A stretch of 64,000 nucleotides of DNA, from positions 60,600,754 through 60,664,753 of the forward strand of contig NC_087065.1 of NCBI RefSeq assembly GCF_963678635.1. Direction: 5' to 3'. This document shows positions 11,931 through 22,962 of the stretch, in pieces. This DNA comes from Symsagittifera roscoffensis. Its lineage: Eukaryota; Xenacoelomorpha; Acoela; Convolutidae. The notes under the pieces are model-generated. The model was not told the origin of the DNA, did not search any database, and saw nothing but the letters and a program-made list of their open reading frames with translations. The position numbers and the translations under genes were made by a program. Every line of letters starts with the position of its first letter. The first letter of the stretch is position 1.

Positions 11931-13846
11931 GACGTAGTTAACGCGACCAGAAATGTTGATTGGCTTCTATCAATACGTCATTTTCAGATCTGTAATTCTA
12001 AAATTAGTTTCAAACTAAAATGGAAAATTTACTGATGCTGCAGTTTATCGGATCGTTAGCCATAAGCTTCACTGCTGGTGGTCGGCCAGTACCAGAAAAA
12101 AAAAACACGTTTTGTGCAACGGACAAGCAAGGCAAAAACTTCAACTACAATGTCACTTTAAATAGTACTTTCTACAGAAGCGAGGATATTCGATCCTCTC
12201 AGTATCTTAGCCCAATATAACGTAGAGCTCAAAATTCTGTTTCAAAACTTGGGACTTGCTACGGCAATTAGATAGGCTCACGTGGCACCGCGTGAAGTGA
12301 TACACAACATTGTGGGATCCTTGACAAATCTAGGGACATGGGAATCTCTGAAAGATAAGCTACTTTTTTGATTGAAAGCCCAAAAGTAGCACCACAAAAT
12401 AAAAACTCAAAAAAAAATTACCAGCCCAACCATTGTTTTTTGCTGCAGATAAACAAGAACCGAATCTACAGCTCCTTACCAACGTGACAGAATTTACTTT
12501 TGGTTTAGCTTGATAGCCTCACAGGATAAACTGATATCTTTAAAAGGTTAATTTAACGTATCTCTGATCATTGAAAAAATGCGCCACATGAAATTAACTC
12601 CGCGGACAGCGATACACGGGGTACTAAACTGATTAAAGTAAACACGATATGGCTGAAAGTGCAGCATGATTTCTATCCAAAAGAGAAGAGAACTGGATAA
12701 ACAAACAGATCGTGGATCAAAGTAATGGTGCAACAATTAGGAATTCAACTACTCAGCTAATCGATACCTCCAAGTTTCACATTGGGCATCAAGTCGTCAA
12801 CGCTAGGTTTTTAGTTTTTTTTATATTTCATCAGGGAAGAAAAACTTTCTGCTACTATACAAAACCCAGCTACTCTTTTTACAAACAATCTCAAGGAAAA
12901 AAATCAGCTGATATGAGCAAACACATATGAACAAATTGACGAAACCGTTAAGCTGCAACTGTTTTTTTAATCTCCCGACAAGGAATTCATTCGCGCTGTT
13001 TGACTCCTTCTGAACTAGCAATAACCGGACGCAATTGAGCATGTATTTTTCCTTAATTTGAAGGAACATCATGTGTGTTCATTTAAAGAGAACGCTCGTC
13101 AATGTTGTTTGCCTCATGGAACAGAAAACGTTTGCAAGTACTTGCAAGTACACCATTGGACTCAGAGAAGCACTGACGCCGATTTGACATCATTGTTTCT
13201 CTACCGGAGGTTTCAAGGCGGAGTTTCAATTTTGTTTTGCTTGTCTGGCAATCAATTTGTTTGTTCGTCCCCAACTGATAGTCCATTTCTGATCAAACAC
13301 ACAAATATCGACTATTTGGCCTCTTTTACGTCGCTTCAAAAAAGAAAAAACTTTTATACGTTCGTTTCCTTTCCATCTGTGCCCCTGATGATGCGGATGC
13401 TCAAATTTTTCCTTATACCACCTAAATTGACTGCAAATCTTAACTGGAATATAAATCGAATTTAAACTTCGGATGTGTTATTTTTTTGGTTTTGGCTCAG
13501 ACAGGCTGTGGGTGCATTTTTATAGCGGGCTCTCCACAGTCAAAATACGCCTACGTTAGTGCCAAAAGTGCCTTTAAAAAAATTTTTAGGGTCCGTCGGC
13601 GATCAGGGGTCGAATTCTTGAAGGGGTCCCCATAAATCAAGGGGTCCTTTCAATATCAGCACCTGGTTACAATGGTATCTCCTGACATTTTTGTGTTTGA
13701 CCGCCAAATCAATGCAACGAAACTGACCTTTTTTCATGCGAAGTGTAATTTTTCTGGAAATAATTTATTTATCATTCGTGGCTTGTTTTGGAGTTTTTTA
13801 TTGGCTGCATGGAACGAAATACGAAATTGGCTGGGATGATTCTATG
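11931..13846. other. Unassigned DNA, possibly decayed coding sequence
   Basis: Apart from the small open frame at 12,020-12,220, I recognise no gene. Open frames at 12,712-13,465 are interrupted and match nothing I know. About 13,570-13,655 holds a reverse-orientation shred of the hAT-like element (gggtccgtcgg, then gggtcgaattc). Confidence 0.45.
12020..12220 (+). CDS. Hypothetical 66-residue frame with signal-like start
   Basis: The frame opens MENLLMLQFIGSLAISF, a short hydrophobic stretch that could be a signal peptide. Two candidate N-glycosylation sites (NVT and NST) follow before a stop. A possible GT donor after the hydrophobic part (at about 12,073, phase 1) would suit a secreted Ig protein's first exon. 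The position upstream of the Ig receptor makes this worth noting. The donor is weak, no connecting exon is seen, and it may be chance or a decayed gene. Confidence 0.22.
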   Translation: MENLLMLQFIGSLAISFTAGGRPVPEKKNTFCATDKQGKNFNYNVTLNSTFYRSEDIRSSQYLSPI

Positions 13847-14271
13847 CAGGGGCGGATCTAGGATTTCCTCGAGGGGGGGGGCGGACTTTCAAAAAATTTC
13901 GAAATTTTTGTCGACCTTTTTTTTTTAGGTCGACCCGAATTGATTTTTCGAGCTCTCCCAAAGCACATAAAAGACCCTGGTCAAATTTTCTGCGCCGCAG
14001 CCAAAATTTTGAAAAACAGGCCAAAAAAGGCGTTTTTAGGCACTTTTTAGAAAATTTTGACCAAAAAAATTGCGTTTTTTGGCGCGCGCTCCACCCTTAA
14101 AGTAAGTATATATTGGCGCCGAAGGCGCCTTTAGACAATTTTTAGGGTCCGTCACCATATATGGATATCTCAAAATAGTACAAAGGGGGATGCTTTGGGT
14201 CGCCAGGGGGTCGAATCCCTAAGGAGGGGCGTCCGCCCCCCCCCCCCGCTCCCCCTTTAAATCCGCCCCTG
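13847..14271 (-). mobile_element. hAT-like MITE, minus orientation
   Basis: It starts CAGGGGCGGATCTAGG and ends AATCCGCCCCTG. A perfect 8-bp duplication, attctatg, lies at 13,839-13,846 and 14,272-14,279. The internal block reads in the opposite orientation to copies 1 and 2 (gggtcgaatcccta near the right end). At 425 bp it has the family's normal length, and it has no coding capacity. It lies about 450 bp upstream of the first recognised receptor exon. Confidence 0.92.
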
Positions 14272-14717
14272 ATTCTATGGTCTAGTAAAATTTATAGTAA
14301 AAAATTGATATCAATTGTATAGAGCTTTGCAACAATAGACTTCTCTTTCAGAATTTCTTGCCTTCTCTCACGCAAAACCACCTGCGTGCCATTATCGATC
14401 AATCAAACACTTCAAGAATTGGAGCAAAAAAATTTGAATGCTTGATTTGATTTTAAAAAAATCATGTGCTCGCCAAAATTTTAATTAATGTAGAGCTTCA
14501 AAAATTTCGGACTAACAGAATCGATTAAAAAACTTCCAATTTGACAGAATTTTGCATGCTGTTATTTAAAAAAAAAATTTAGACACAAATTAAGCCTGAC
14601 AAATTAGCTTTTGCATGCATATTTTTTTTCTAAAATACGTCAATTGCAATTTTTATTTAATTTTGTTTTTAAAAACTTTTGGCTACTAATTATACATATT
14701 GTTTTTAATCATTACAG

Positions 14718-14893
14718 ACCAAAATGGACCCTAGATCCTACCATGGAGAATAGAGGAGAGGGTATGACTAAGTACTCTTGTAAACTGATCCTTCACGAGT
14801 TCACAGCGCAGCTGAAGGGTGTGTATGGCTGCTACATCCGAAACTCCGTCTCTCCAAGGGTCAAACAGTTCAGCCTCAGGCCAACCTCATTCG
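14718..14893 (+). CDS. Ig receptor exon: second half of Ig1
   Basis: The acceptor is attacag|ACC and the donor TTCG|gtaagc. The exon enters in phase 2 and leaves in phase 1. It encodes RPKWTLDPTMENRG, then a C-terminal half of an Ig fold: KYSCKL on one strand, then a KGVYGCY motif (the usual D-x-G-x-Y-x-C tyrosine corner, with K for D), then a final strand QFSLRP. The matching first-half exon, which should end in phase 2, was not recognised upstream. It may lie in the gap or outside the window. Confidence 0.8.
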
Positions 14894-15371
14894 GTAAGCA
14901 ATTTATACTTATCAATCATCAATCAGAATTGCTTGTAATTTATCAAACTAGCAAATTGAATTTGAAAAAAAAAACATCTTTTCGACCTTTCATTCGATTC
15001 AACTCAAGGATTTTGTTTTTTTTCGAAAAGTCCTCTCTAAAACAATTAAGTTCACATGTTTATTGCTCATTGTTAAAATGACCGTTTTGAAGAAATTTTT
15101 GAGTAAAAATGTGCCCATAAATATAAGGCTTTACATAAGTTTTTTTGTTTTTTTCTCACCGAATTTAAATGAAACCTAATTAGCGTGGACACTTTTGACG
15201 GCTTTCATATAAAAGCTTGTAAAACGACGGGGTGACTCACCATAAATCTTATTTAACGTTCAGTTTGGCGAAGATCCCAGCAGATGTTCCAAACTCAATT
15301 AGCAAGCGCAAAAATTGAATTTGAAGTGATTTCTTTTCCATCAGTAATCAATTTTTGGTGCATTTCTGCAG
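14894..15371 (+). other. Intron between the Ig1 and linker exons
   Basis: Phase 1 intron of 478 nt with gtaagc...ttctgcag borders. No element is recognised in it. Confidence 0.7.
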
Positions 15372-15494
15372 CAAATATCAAAGCTGCCAGTTCCTCCTCC
15401 ACTCCGCCGACAGACTCTGATTCGCCTCGGAAGAAGCGATCACGTCGGATCAGAGCGGCCGCGGACAGCACGGCCGGGCCCAGATTCATTCCTA
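15372..15494 (+). CDS. Ig receptor exon: Ser-rich polybasic linker
   Basis: The acceptor is ttctgcag|CAA and the donor CCTA|gtatgt. It is phase 1 to phase 1 and 123 nt long, so it could be skipped without a frame change. It encodes about 41 residues between Ig1 and Ig2, rich in Ser, Thr and Pro (KAASSSSTPPTDSDSP). These are followed by RKKRSRR and an Ala-rich tail. The RKKR motif fits the furin-type R-x-K/R-R cleavage consensus, so the ectodomain may be clipped here. The exon is clearly GC-richer than its flanks. Confidence 0.75.
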
Positions 15495-15604
15495 GTATGT
15501 AAAACTGCATGGCTAGTTGTAGTAGCATGGTCTTTGTAGTACAAAAAAACAACTAACTCAAATAACAGAAAACTAGCTGGGAAAAAATATTGTATGAATT
15601 TTAG

Positions 15605-15978
15605 CGGCAGCGCGCCGAGGGGAGGGGGTTCCTGTCTACTTCTTCTTTCATGCGGGTTGCTAATTTCTTCAAAAGGTCCCCCTTTGTTACTATTTTACGT
15701 CGAGGTCATTTCAGGCGGACCAACCTAACAGTTTTACTGAAGATGACTCATGCCTTTGACGGGAATATACATTTTAGGAAATGTAAAGTTTTCTAAATAA
15801 AAACGCCATTTTTGATCCGTTTTGGTCAAAAGCTGCGAGCGGTGCAGAAAGTTTTGTTCAATATCGTCATTTTTGGGTTTCGACAAAGCTCAAAAACTTC
15901 ATAATGGCTGACCTAAAAAAAGTCGACTAAATTAAAAAAAAACGCCCTTCTGTCAAAAATTTCCTGCACACGCCCCTG
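15605..15978 (+). mobile_element. Degenerate hAT-like MITE in intron
   Basis: Keeps aaaggtccccctttgttactattttacg-like family words (in pieces) and ends with acacgcccctg. The left end is decayed and no target duplication survives. It lies in the intron between the linker and Ig2 exons. Confidence 0.55.
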
Positions 15979-16378
15979 ACCCTTAGTGTGAATTTATTGC
16001 TTTATTTGTTTGATGATTTATCATCTGTCAAAATCTGCTGCATGGTAACTTTATCAGCACCTGTAAACAAGCGCGTGCATGCCAATCAAAAAACCAGAAT
16101 ATTCACGTCGACGTCTACATAATGTTAAAACCATCCATAAATGCTTGCCAGGGGAGGGCTTTTTGAGTTCCGAGAGAGGGAATATCAAAAATAAGCGCTA
16201 GAAACTTTTTAATCAAGTTGATTATATTTCCTAATAATTTTCAGAACTACTAACAAAAACGCTTCCGTCTGTTCGTTCCATTTAGTAACGTTTCAAGTAG
16301 TTTGTTGATTCAAAATAGGAAAATCAGAATTTTTCTAAAAGGAATTCGATAAACGTGTAGATTAAAAATGACTCGGTC

Positions 16379-16745
16379 ACTGGGGGGGGGGGGGGGGGGT
16401 GTTTGGGGGCGGGGATGCCTTCTTCTTTGGGTGATTCGACCTCATCACCACCCAAAGGGTCCCCCTTTTGTACTACTTAACTACACCTCTAGTCGGTATA
16501 CCAAGGGGCGCGCCAATCAACTATTTTTAAGGGAGAGTGGGCATCGAAAAAACGCAATTTTTAAGTCCAAAAATTTCAAAAAAAGTTCCAAAAATGGCCC
16601 GTTTTTTCAAAAATTTAACTGGAGCGTAGAAAAATTTGTCGGAATAGTATCTTTATGGTGATTTAAGAGAGCTCGGAAAATCAATTGGGCCCACTTAGAT
16701 AAAGGTCTTTATAATTTTTTAACATTTTCTGAAAACCCTCGCTTC
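16379..16745 (+). mobile_element. Degenerate hAT-like MITE in intron
   Basis: A G-run is followed by gtgattcgacctcatc and cccaaagggtccccct, the internal signature of the family. It then decays into aaacgcaatt and tttcaaaaaaagttcc. Both ends are lost. Confidence 0.6.
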
Positions 16746-18560
16746 AAACTTCCATACAACCTGCGTCTAATTGTACCGACTTTTTTATTGGAACTACTTT
16801 TAACTGGAAATTATTGTTTTTGGCAGATTTTATTCCTGCCATCTGAAAAAAAATCAATTCCTTTAAGTAAAAACATAAAAAGCATTCACCTTGTAATAAT
16901 TTTTTGATAAATTATAGGGCTTTGAAAATCTAAATTTTTAATATGTTATGCAATTTTTTCACATCTGGTGTTTCGACTATTGGAAATGGTTTGACCAATA
17001 AAGTACCCTTGAAATAGTATCTTTCATTTTTCATTTTGGCAAAAATTTGAACAAAAATAGCCTGTTTTCTGTATTGGACTTCAAATGCATACCTTGGGCA
17101 CGCGTTTTCCCAATTTTTATTTATCCTATAAGCAAATAGGATACTCATCTAAATTATCAAGACAAAATGAGCAAAGCAGAAATTTTAAATTCGTTTTTTT
17201 TTTTCAATGAACACAATTTCATTAAAAATGACCTGTGTTGATCGTTTTTACCCCGTTTGGGTTATCAAAAAAGAACGTTTTTTTTTTCAATTTTCAAAGC
17301 AGTAGCAAAAACCATTTTATACTTGGCTTCAAAAAATCCAGGAAGCTATATTCATTGGGGCCTTGAATCTAATTTTGTCTTAGTTCTTGTTCTAGCATTA
17401 ATTATTTGACTTTTGAAGAAAGTAAAAAAGTAACAGAATATATATATTTTTTCTTCAATCAATTTTTTGTATCAAATTTGCCGCAATTTTTACCATCTGA
17501 AAGGTATCGTCGCCCTGAGCTTAAAGATAAAAGTTCTACATGTGATCAATTTTTGCGAACAAGCTATTGGGCTTTAAAAAGCTAATTTGGCTTTTTATGG
17601 TTTCAAAAATCCCAAAGGACGGAATGTTTGAAATAGTTGATAAATCCCTTTCTATCTTATTATATAAGTAAACATTATTCCTGCCAACTTTTGCTGTAGA
17701 AAATCGGAAAATGAATGCTCGCAATTCTCCTGTCCAATTCTAAATATTGTTCCGACTTTTGTTACGAAATTAACGGAATGTTTGTGCTCGGGGCGGGTCT
17801 TCCGACAAATTTCGACTTTTTAAAGAGCCATTTTTTACGGACTTTTTTTGTATCAGTCGAAAAGTGTTATTATCCTGAGCCTAAATTTGAAAAGATATTC
17901 ATTTTTAGTTGTAATGTAATGAGAGTTTAAAGATTGCCATTTTGGCCAATTTGGGACAATGAACGCGCGATGTATTTCGCGCTATTAATGTGCAAGCAGA
18001 AATTTAATCCGTCCTAAAAATAGTTCCAAAATGGTTGAAGGAAACTTATTTGCCCAATTTAGTTTCTTAATAGGAGCTGAATCTATCACTTTGTACATTA
18101 TATGGCGTATGAGGGATGATTTTCACGAAAAATCTCAAACTTAAAGAAAAATTCATTTTAATTTTCTACAACTATTTTCTTCATGTTAATACTGCTCCAT
18201 AGACTTTAAAAGGCAGTCGGAACATTCAGGGTTTCAACCAGCTGATACAAGCAGTCTTCTTTTAATTACAGTCTGGTATTTTTTTACTATCTCAAAATTG
18301 GAATGATATTTCACATTTAATCAATTTTCGGGAAGTTATGAGAGCTTCAAAATTGCCCAATTGGCCATTTTGTAAACAGCCTTGAAAATTTCTGACAGAT
18401 GAAAAAAATTATTTGTTGGATAGATACGTTTAAATAATTAAAGGCTCTCGAAATTTACTGTTTTCAATTAACGCGCAGCGTATGTGGTTAATATTTCCCG
18501 AATCATTTCAAGTTCATTTAAAGCAAATTTTTCTATAGGTTACAAGACGCGGAAAAAGGA
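16746..18560. repeat. Very diverged long tandem units in intron
   Basis: Similar phrases recur at about 16,918, 17,565, 17,930 and 18,343. They take the form 'agctt(t/c)aaaa ttgcc aattggccatttt'. Each is preceded or followed by 'cctgagc(t/c)taaa...aaagatattcatttt'-like words. Spacings of about 650, 360 and 410 bp suggest old duplicated units that have drifted apart. No gene is seen. Confidence 0.4.
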
Positions 18561-19893
18561 TTCCAAGAGTTGAAAAAATATTCATATATTTCTTTTATTG
18601 CATAATCGAATACATCGAATTTAAAATGTCCCAAAAAACTATGAAGATCCTTTTTTTGGCAGCATTTTATATGTGGCTGGTGCATTTTTGAATGAACAAT
18701 TCTAAAACGACGTCTTTTATTTTTTGGCAAAAGTATGGATGGCTATTTTCGAATCTATTTTTTGTCTAGAATTAGCAGAGCTCAATAGAAAAAAGTTTTA
18801 AAAAAATTCTTGTTTTTATTTCATTCTTCTGGAAAGTTTTTGTTACATGTTCTTTCCGGGAAACAGCACTGCTCTAGATATTGCATTGCGCTTAGCAATT
18901 AAAATAATTGTGTTCTCTCTAGATTATTTGTTGTCTGTCAAATTATTGAAAACGCAGCTAGCATATCTTTGAATTTAGATTAACAAGGCGAAAAAAAAAC
19001 AGGAAACCAATGTATTATTCAATAAATCAAAGTGAAAATCAAATGTTTGAATCCAGAAAATTTTTTAAAATCTCAAATGCGTCGTTAATTGTATTATTCC
19101 TACAATTGAAAATGTAGAGAAACTTTGTATTCGGTTATGTCTTAGTTTTTTTCCTAGTATCAAAAAAAATCTCTTTGAATTTTTTGATTTTTGGTCTAAT
19201 TTCCAGCGAATAAGGTGAGTTTGCTCGTGCCATTTTGGGAATCAACATTTTTCAAAATTTTTTGTTCAAAAACGTTTTCCATTTTATCTAATTTATAGTG
19301 ACTGTCGAATCTGCCTCAGTTCTAGAAAAAAAATTGTATTTTTTAAGATTGGTCGGACTATTCTGTGCTACATGCACAGTAACCGGCTGTCCTTATCATC
19401 TTTTTGATTTTCGCTGAATGTTTCTAAATTATTGCTTGATCGTACTCTGCATCTTTATTAGAATACGCCCATTTTGAGAAAAAAGAACCCGGTACATACA
19501 GAATTGAGAAGACAGACCAAGAAAGCGTTTCTAGACCCAGACCAAGATTAGCATGTTTGAGAAAGAATTATGGACATCAAAGTTTTTCGAAAAGTCTGCA
19601 CATTTTTCAAAGGGTTCAGTCGATTGATGGTAAAAAGGACCTTCTGTGCATCATGCTCGCTTTTTCGAGGCCAAATTGTAACACCTGTTGCCAGACGCCA
19701 ACAGTCGTTTTGTGTTTAGTATTTGTTTAAGACTTTGTTTGTGTCAATATTGAGAGTTTCAGAATCACCTTTAGTTTTTAACTCATTCGTTGTTTGTGTG
19801 TTAGATAGAAAAAAAAAACACTCCCGAATCGTGTGTTAAATTCACTCAAATCGAAACAAATTGAGGTAAATTTTATGCAAGTTGTGATTTTAG
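18561..19893. other. Rest of large intron, unassigned
   Basis: AT-rich intronic sequence. It contains the 19,350-19,395 words also found near 10,900. A pyrimidine-rich stretch, then ttgtgattttag, precedes the Ig2 exon. Confidence 0.5.
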
Positions 19894-20074
19894 ACGCTGT
19901 TTGTGGCAATGCTGAGAGTATCAGAATCAGCTTAGGCAGTCCAGTTTCCATTCCATGTCCTCTCAAGGACCTCTCGGGGAGCGATGTGACGATAGACAGT
20001 CGCAAGTGGTGTATCAACAACTGCGACAGCAATCTCAATGTCAAGGCTGAGTCATCCGATCCGTCACCCTTCAG
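19894..20074 (+). CDS. Ig receptor exon: first half of Ig2
   Basis: The acceptor is gattttag|ACG and the donor TTCAG|gtgaaa. It enters in phase 1 and leaves in phase 2. The product reads DAVCGNAESIRISLGSPVS, then IPCPL with the B-strand cysteine, and RKWCINNC with the C-strand tryptophan. Two extra cysteines around the tryptophan suggest an additional disulfide. It is joined directly to the 21,694 exon; together they make one Ig domain split by a phase 2 intron, the same layout as Ig3. Confidence 0.85.
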
Positions 20075-20133
20075 GTGAAATTGAAACATTTTTTTTAAAA
20101 GTTTTTCTTTTAACTGAACTTGATGCTGGCTTT

Positions 20134-21383
20134 CCGGTTGACCAAAAATGCTTGTCATACAATTTCGTACAATTCTATAGATACAGAAAAGGTGAAGAAA
20201 ACTCTAAGATAAGCATTTTTCATATATGGAAATGGTAGGATAAGCATTTTTTCATATACCAAAAAGTTGATTTTTTAAAAATTTTATTTCTCCAAATGTC
20301 TGGGATGTGATCGTGACCAAACACAAGTGACTTAAACCATGGTTTACTCAAACGGGTTGCTCGTCTGGCATTAACAATGCATTGGAAACTACCTGAATTG
20401 TGTTGGTAGTCTTCACAAATCATATACTGAAAGCATCAAACTTTTAAGTTTTGGCAAAAATTTTCAAAGATGATTATTTCTAAAATTAGAATTTTAAAAT
20501 TATCAGATATTGATCAAGGCGTATAAACATGCCATAAATAAATAGGAATTTTTAGTCTTTTTGAAAAAAGTTATTCACAAAAACGGAAAAAAAATCAAAT
20601 TTTTGTGCATCCAGGACTACGTTTTGCAGACAAAAAACTTTTTTTTTTAGGAAAATGTTTGTTTGAGTACAAAATTCGAATTGCGGTTAAACAAAAAAAA
20701 CTTTGGGGCAATTTCAATTTTAATTGAAAAAAATGCTAGACATCAAAATATGCTAGACATACAATTTTCATATATGGAAGAAACATTGTTTTTTTTATCA
20801 CCAGACTGTTTTATTTGGTTCAAATAGTCGCAGAAACTAGTTTGAATTTTTTTTCAATGATTTTAAAATTGTATGATTAGCATTTTTCCATACATTTGAT
20901 GTATGGAATTATACGCAGGGGCGGATTTAGGGGGGGCGGACGCCCCCTCTCAGGGATTCGACCCCCTGCCGACCCAATGGGTTCCCTTTTGTACTATTTT
21001 GAGATATCCGTTTTTGTTGACGGACCCTAAAATTTTTTAGCGCCAATATATACTCATTTTGAGAGGAAAACGTGCGTCGAAAAAACGCGATTTTTTGGTC
21101 AAAGTTTTCCAAAAAGTACCTAAAAACGCTTTTTTCGACCACTTTTTTTCAAAATTTGCCTGCGGCGCAGACATTTTGACCAAAACAAGGCTTTTTTAGT
21201 TCTTTGGGAGAGCTCGGAAAATCACTTTGGTCGACCTAAAAAAAGGTTGACAAAATTTTTGATTTTTTTTAAAAATCCGCCCCCTCTCGAGAAAATCCTA
21301 GATCTTCCCCTTATTGTATGATAAGCATTTTCGGTGTATAGAGTTGTAAGATAAGCATTTCGGTTTATGGAGGTCAACCTGGG
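20134..21383 (-). mobile_element. Dispersed inverted-repeat element, copy B (split by a MITE)
   Basis: Reverse complement of 11,037-11,930, with ends CCGGTTGACC and GGTCAACCTGG. The subterminal words ttgtatgataagcat recur. It starts only 60 bp after the donor of the Ig2 first-half exon. The hAT-like element at 20,916-21,312 is nested in it and accounts for its extra length. Confidence 0.75.
20916..21312 (+). mobile_element. hAT-like MITE nested in the dispersed element
   Basis: It begins CAGGGGCGGATTTAGG and ends with a mutated tip, gatcttccccтt-like in DNA (tagatcttcccctt). The flanking 8-mers attatacg (20,908-20,915) and attgtatg (21,313-21,320) agree at 6 of 8 positions, a worn target duplication. 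The nesting order shows that this element is younger than its host. Confidence 0.82.
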
Positions 21384-21693
21384 TTAATTGTTATACAACT
21401 TAGATATCTTTGCAGCATTTTTTTCTAAAAGTTTGTTTTTAACTAAGAAATCCGAATCATTATCTCAACAGCGACATAAAGAAAATATGGTTTTTCTGAT
21501 TTCAACGAATGAAAATTTAAAAAGAAAATGAGCGCACGTGTGGACTTGTTTTTGATGAGAATACCTCACTGATTAACCAATTTTACTCTAATTTAGATTT
21601 ATTCAACTTTTTGTCTTTTCATTTTACTCTTTTAAGTTCTCTATTTATCGTTTCTTTTTTTTTCTTCATTTCTTCCCTCTTTTCGTCTCTCAG

Positions 21694-21848
21694 GAGTGCA
21701 GACAGTAGTAGACTGCGTGTGGTGGGGGACACTCTGGAGATATCCGAGATCAGTCTGGATGAGGTGGGGACATGGGAGTGCCGGATGAGCTTCTTCAACC
21801 CAGACACTGCCCAGAACGACTACAGATCATGCACCTCCAAACTCATAC
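21694..21848 (+). CDS. Ig receptor exon: second half of Ig2
   Basis: The acceptor is tcgtctctcag|GAG and the donor CATAC|gtaaga. It enters in phase 2 and leaves in phase 1. It encodes SADSSRLRVVGDTLEISEIS, then LDEVGTWECRM, the D-x-G-x-(Y/W)-x-C corner with the F-strand cysteine. A closing strand with CTSKLI follows. The donor lies 9 bp upstream of the target duplication of the MITE at 21,866, so a transposon landed almost on the splice site without destroying it. Confidence 0.87.
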
Positions 21849-21865
21849 GTAAGAACTACTAGAAA

Positions 21866-22293
21866 CAGGGGCGGATTTAGGGGGGGCGGGGGGGCGGACG
21901 CCCCTCCCCTCAGGGATTCAAACCCCTGCCAACCCAAAGGGTCCCACCTTTGGTACTTTTTAATAAATCCATTTTTGGCCGACCGACCCTAAACTTTTTC
22001 TAAAGGCGCCTTGGACGCCAATATATACTAGTTTCGAGGGGGAGCGCGCGCCAAAAAAACGCGTTTTTTTGTCAAAATTTTCCAAAAAGTGCCCAAAAAC
22101 GGCTTTTTTGACCTGTTTTTTAAAAAAATTGCCTGCGGCGCAGAAAATTTGGACAAAACAGGGTCTTTTTACTGCTTTTAGAGAGCTCGGAAAATCAATC
22201 TGATCGACCTAAAAAAAAAAAGGTCGTCAAAATTTTCGAAAATTTTTTGAAAATCCGCCCCCCCCCCTCGAGAAAATCCTAGATCCGCCCCTG
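21866..22293 (+). mobile_element. hAT-like MITE beside a splice donor
   Basis: It begins CAGGGGCGGATTTAGG and ends GATCCGCCCCTG. A perfect 8-bp duplication, actagaaa, lies at 21,858-21,865 and 22,294-22,301. It is 428 bp long and a good reference copy of the family: cagggattcaaacccc, gtcccacc, the a/t-rich centre with gcctgcggcgcag, and agagctcggaaaatcaat. Confidence 0.95.
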
Positions 22294-22595
22294 ACTAGAA
22301 ACATTACTTTCAACCAACTGAATTGAACAAACTAAACTAAAAAATATCATTAATTATCCCTTCCTCTAAGCAAAAAAGGGGGGATTCCTTACAAAGTACT
22401 ACAGAGGGAGAAAGTAGTTAAAGAAATCCGAACAAAGTATCTACTAAATCATTTTTTGGAGGTTTTATCTTTCACTTGGATAAAAGTTAGTTTTTTTAGC
22501 TAGTCTTAAAATAAAACACAAGTCGGTATTTTTAACATAAAGCGTGAGCGGATAAATTTGCTGCATAATTTAAGTTTGGATGTTTTTGTCCCCCC

Positions 22596-22640
22596 TTTTC
22601 GTCTCTCAGAAGTGCAGACAGTAGTAGACTTTCTTCAACC
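22596..22640 (+). pseudogene. Partial duplicate of the Ig2 second-half exon start
   Basis: ttttcgtctctcag followed by agtgcagacagtagtagact repeats the acceptor and first 21 nt of the exon at 21,694 with one substitution. The next ten bases, ttcttcaacc, match 21,791-21,800 of that exon, as if 76 bp had been removed. After that the similarity ends. It may be a decoy acceptor or the remains of an exon duplication. Confidence 0.7.
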
Positions 22641-22962
22641 ACCATCCGTTCCGACATTTCAATTTTTCCCAGAGGTAGATTTCTTACTTTGCGCCAGTGA
22701 TTTATGCAATTACTGTGCGCTCCACGCAAAGCGCATCCCTCAGAGGGGCAATCGACACATTTTGGTTGATTTCTACAAAGACCAATTGTTCGACCAGATA
22801 ATTAAATCAGTCGAACTTTTTTAACTAGAGAAAAAATAGGATTTCATTTCGTTGATAGTGAAAAATTTTCACCCTGGGTCTCTTAGACTGTCCAAGTTCA
22901 ACTTTTTTAGTATTTGAAAATCTTATTGTGAAAGGTAGTTTGAAATTTTGTTTCTCTTTTAG

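Noticed and set aside
13058-13465. 135-residue plus-strand frame with several Cys and His
   Set aside because: No recognisable domain, no splice or start context, and a competing frame on the other strand. Probably chance or very old decay.
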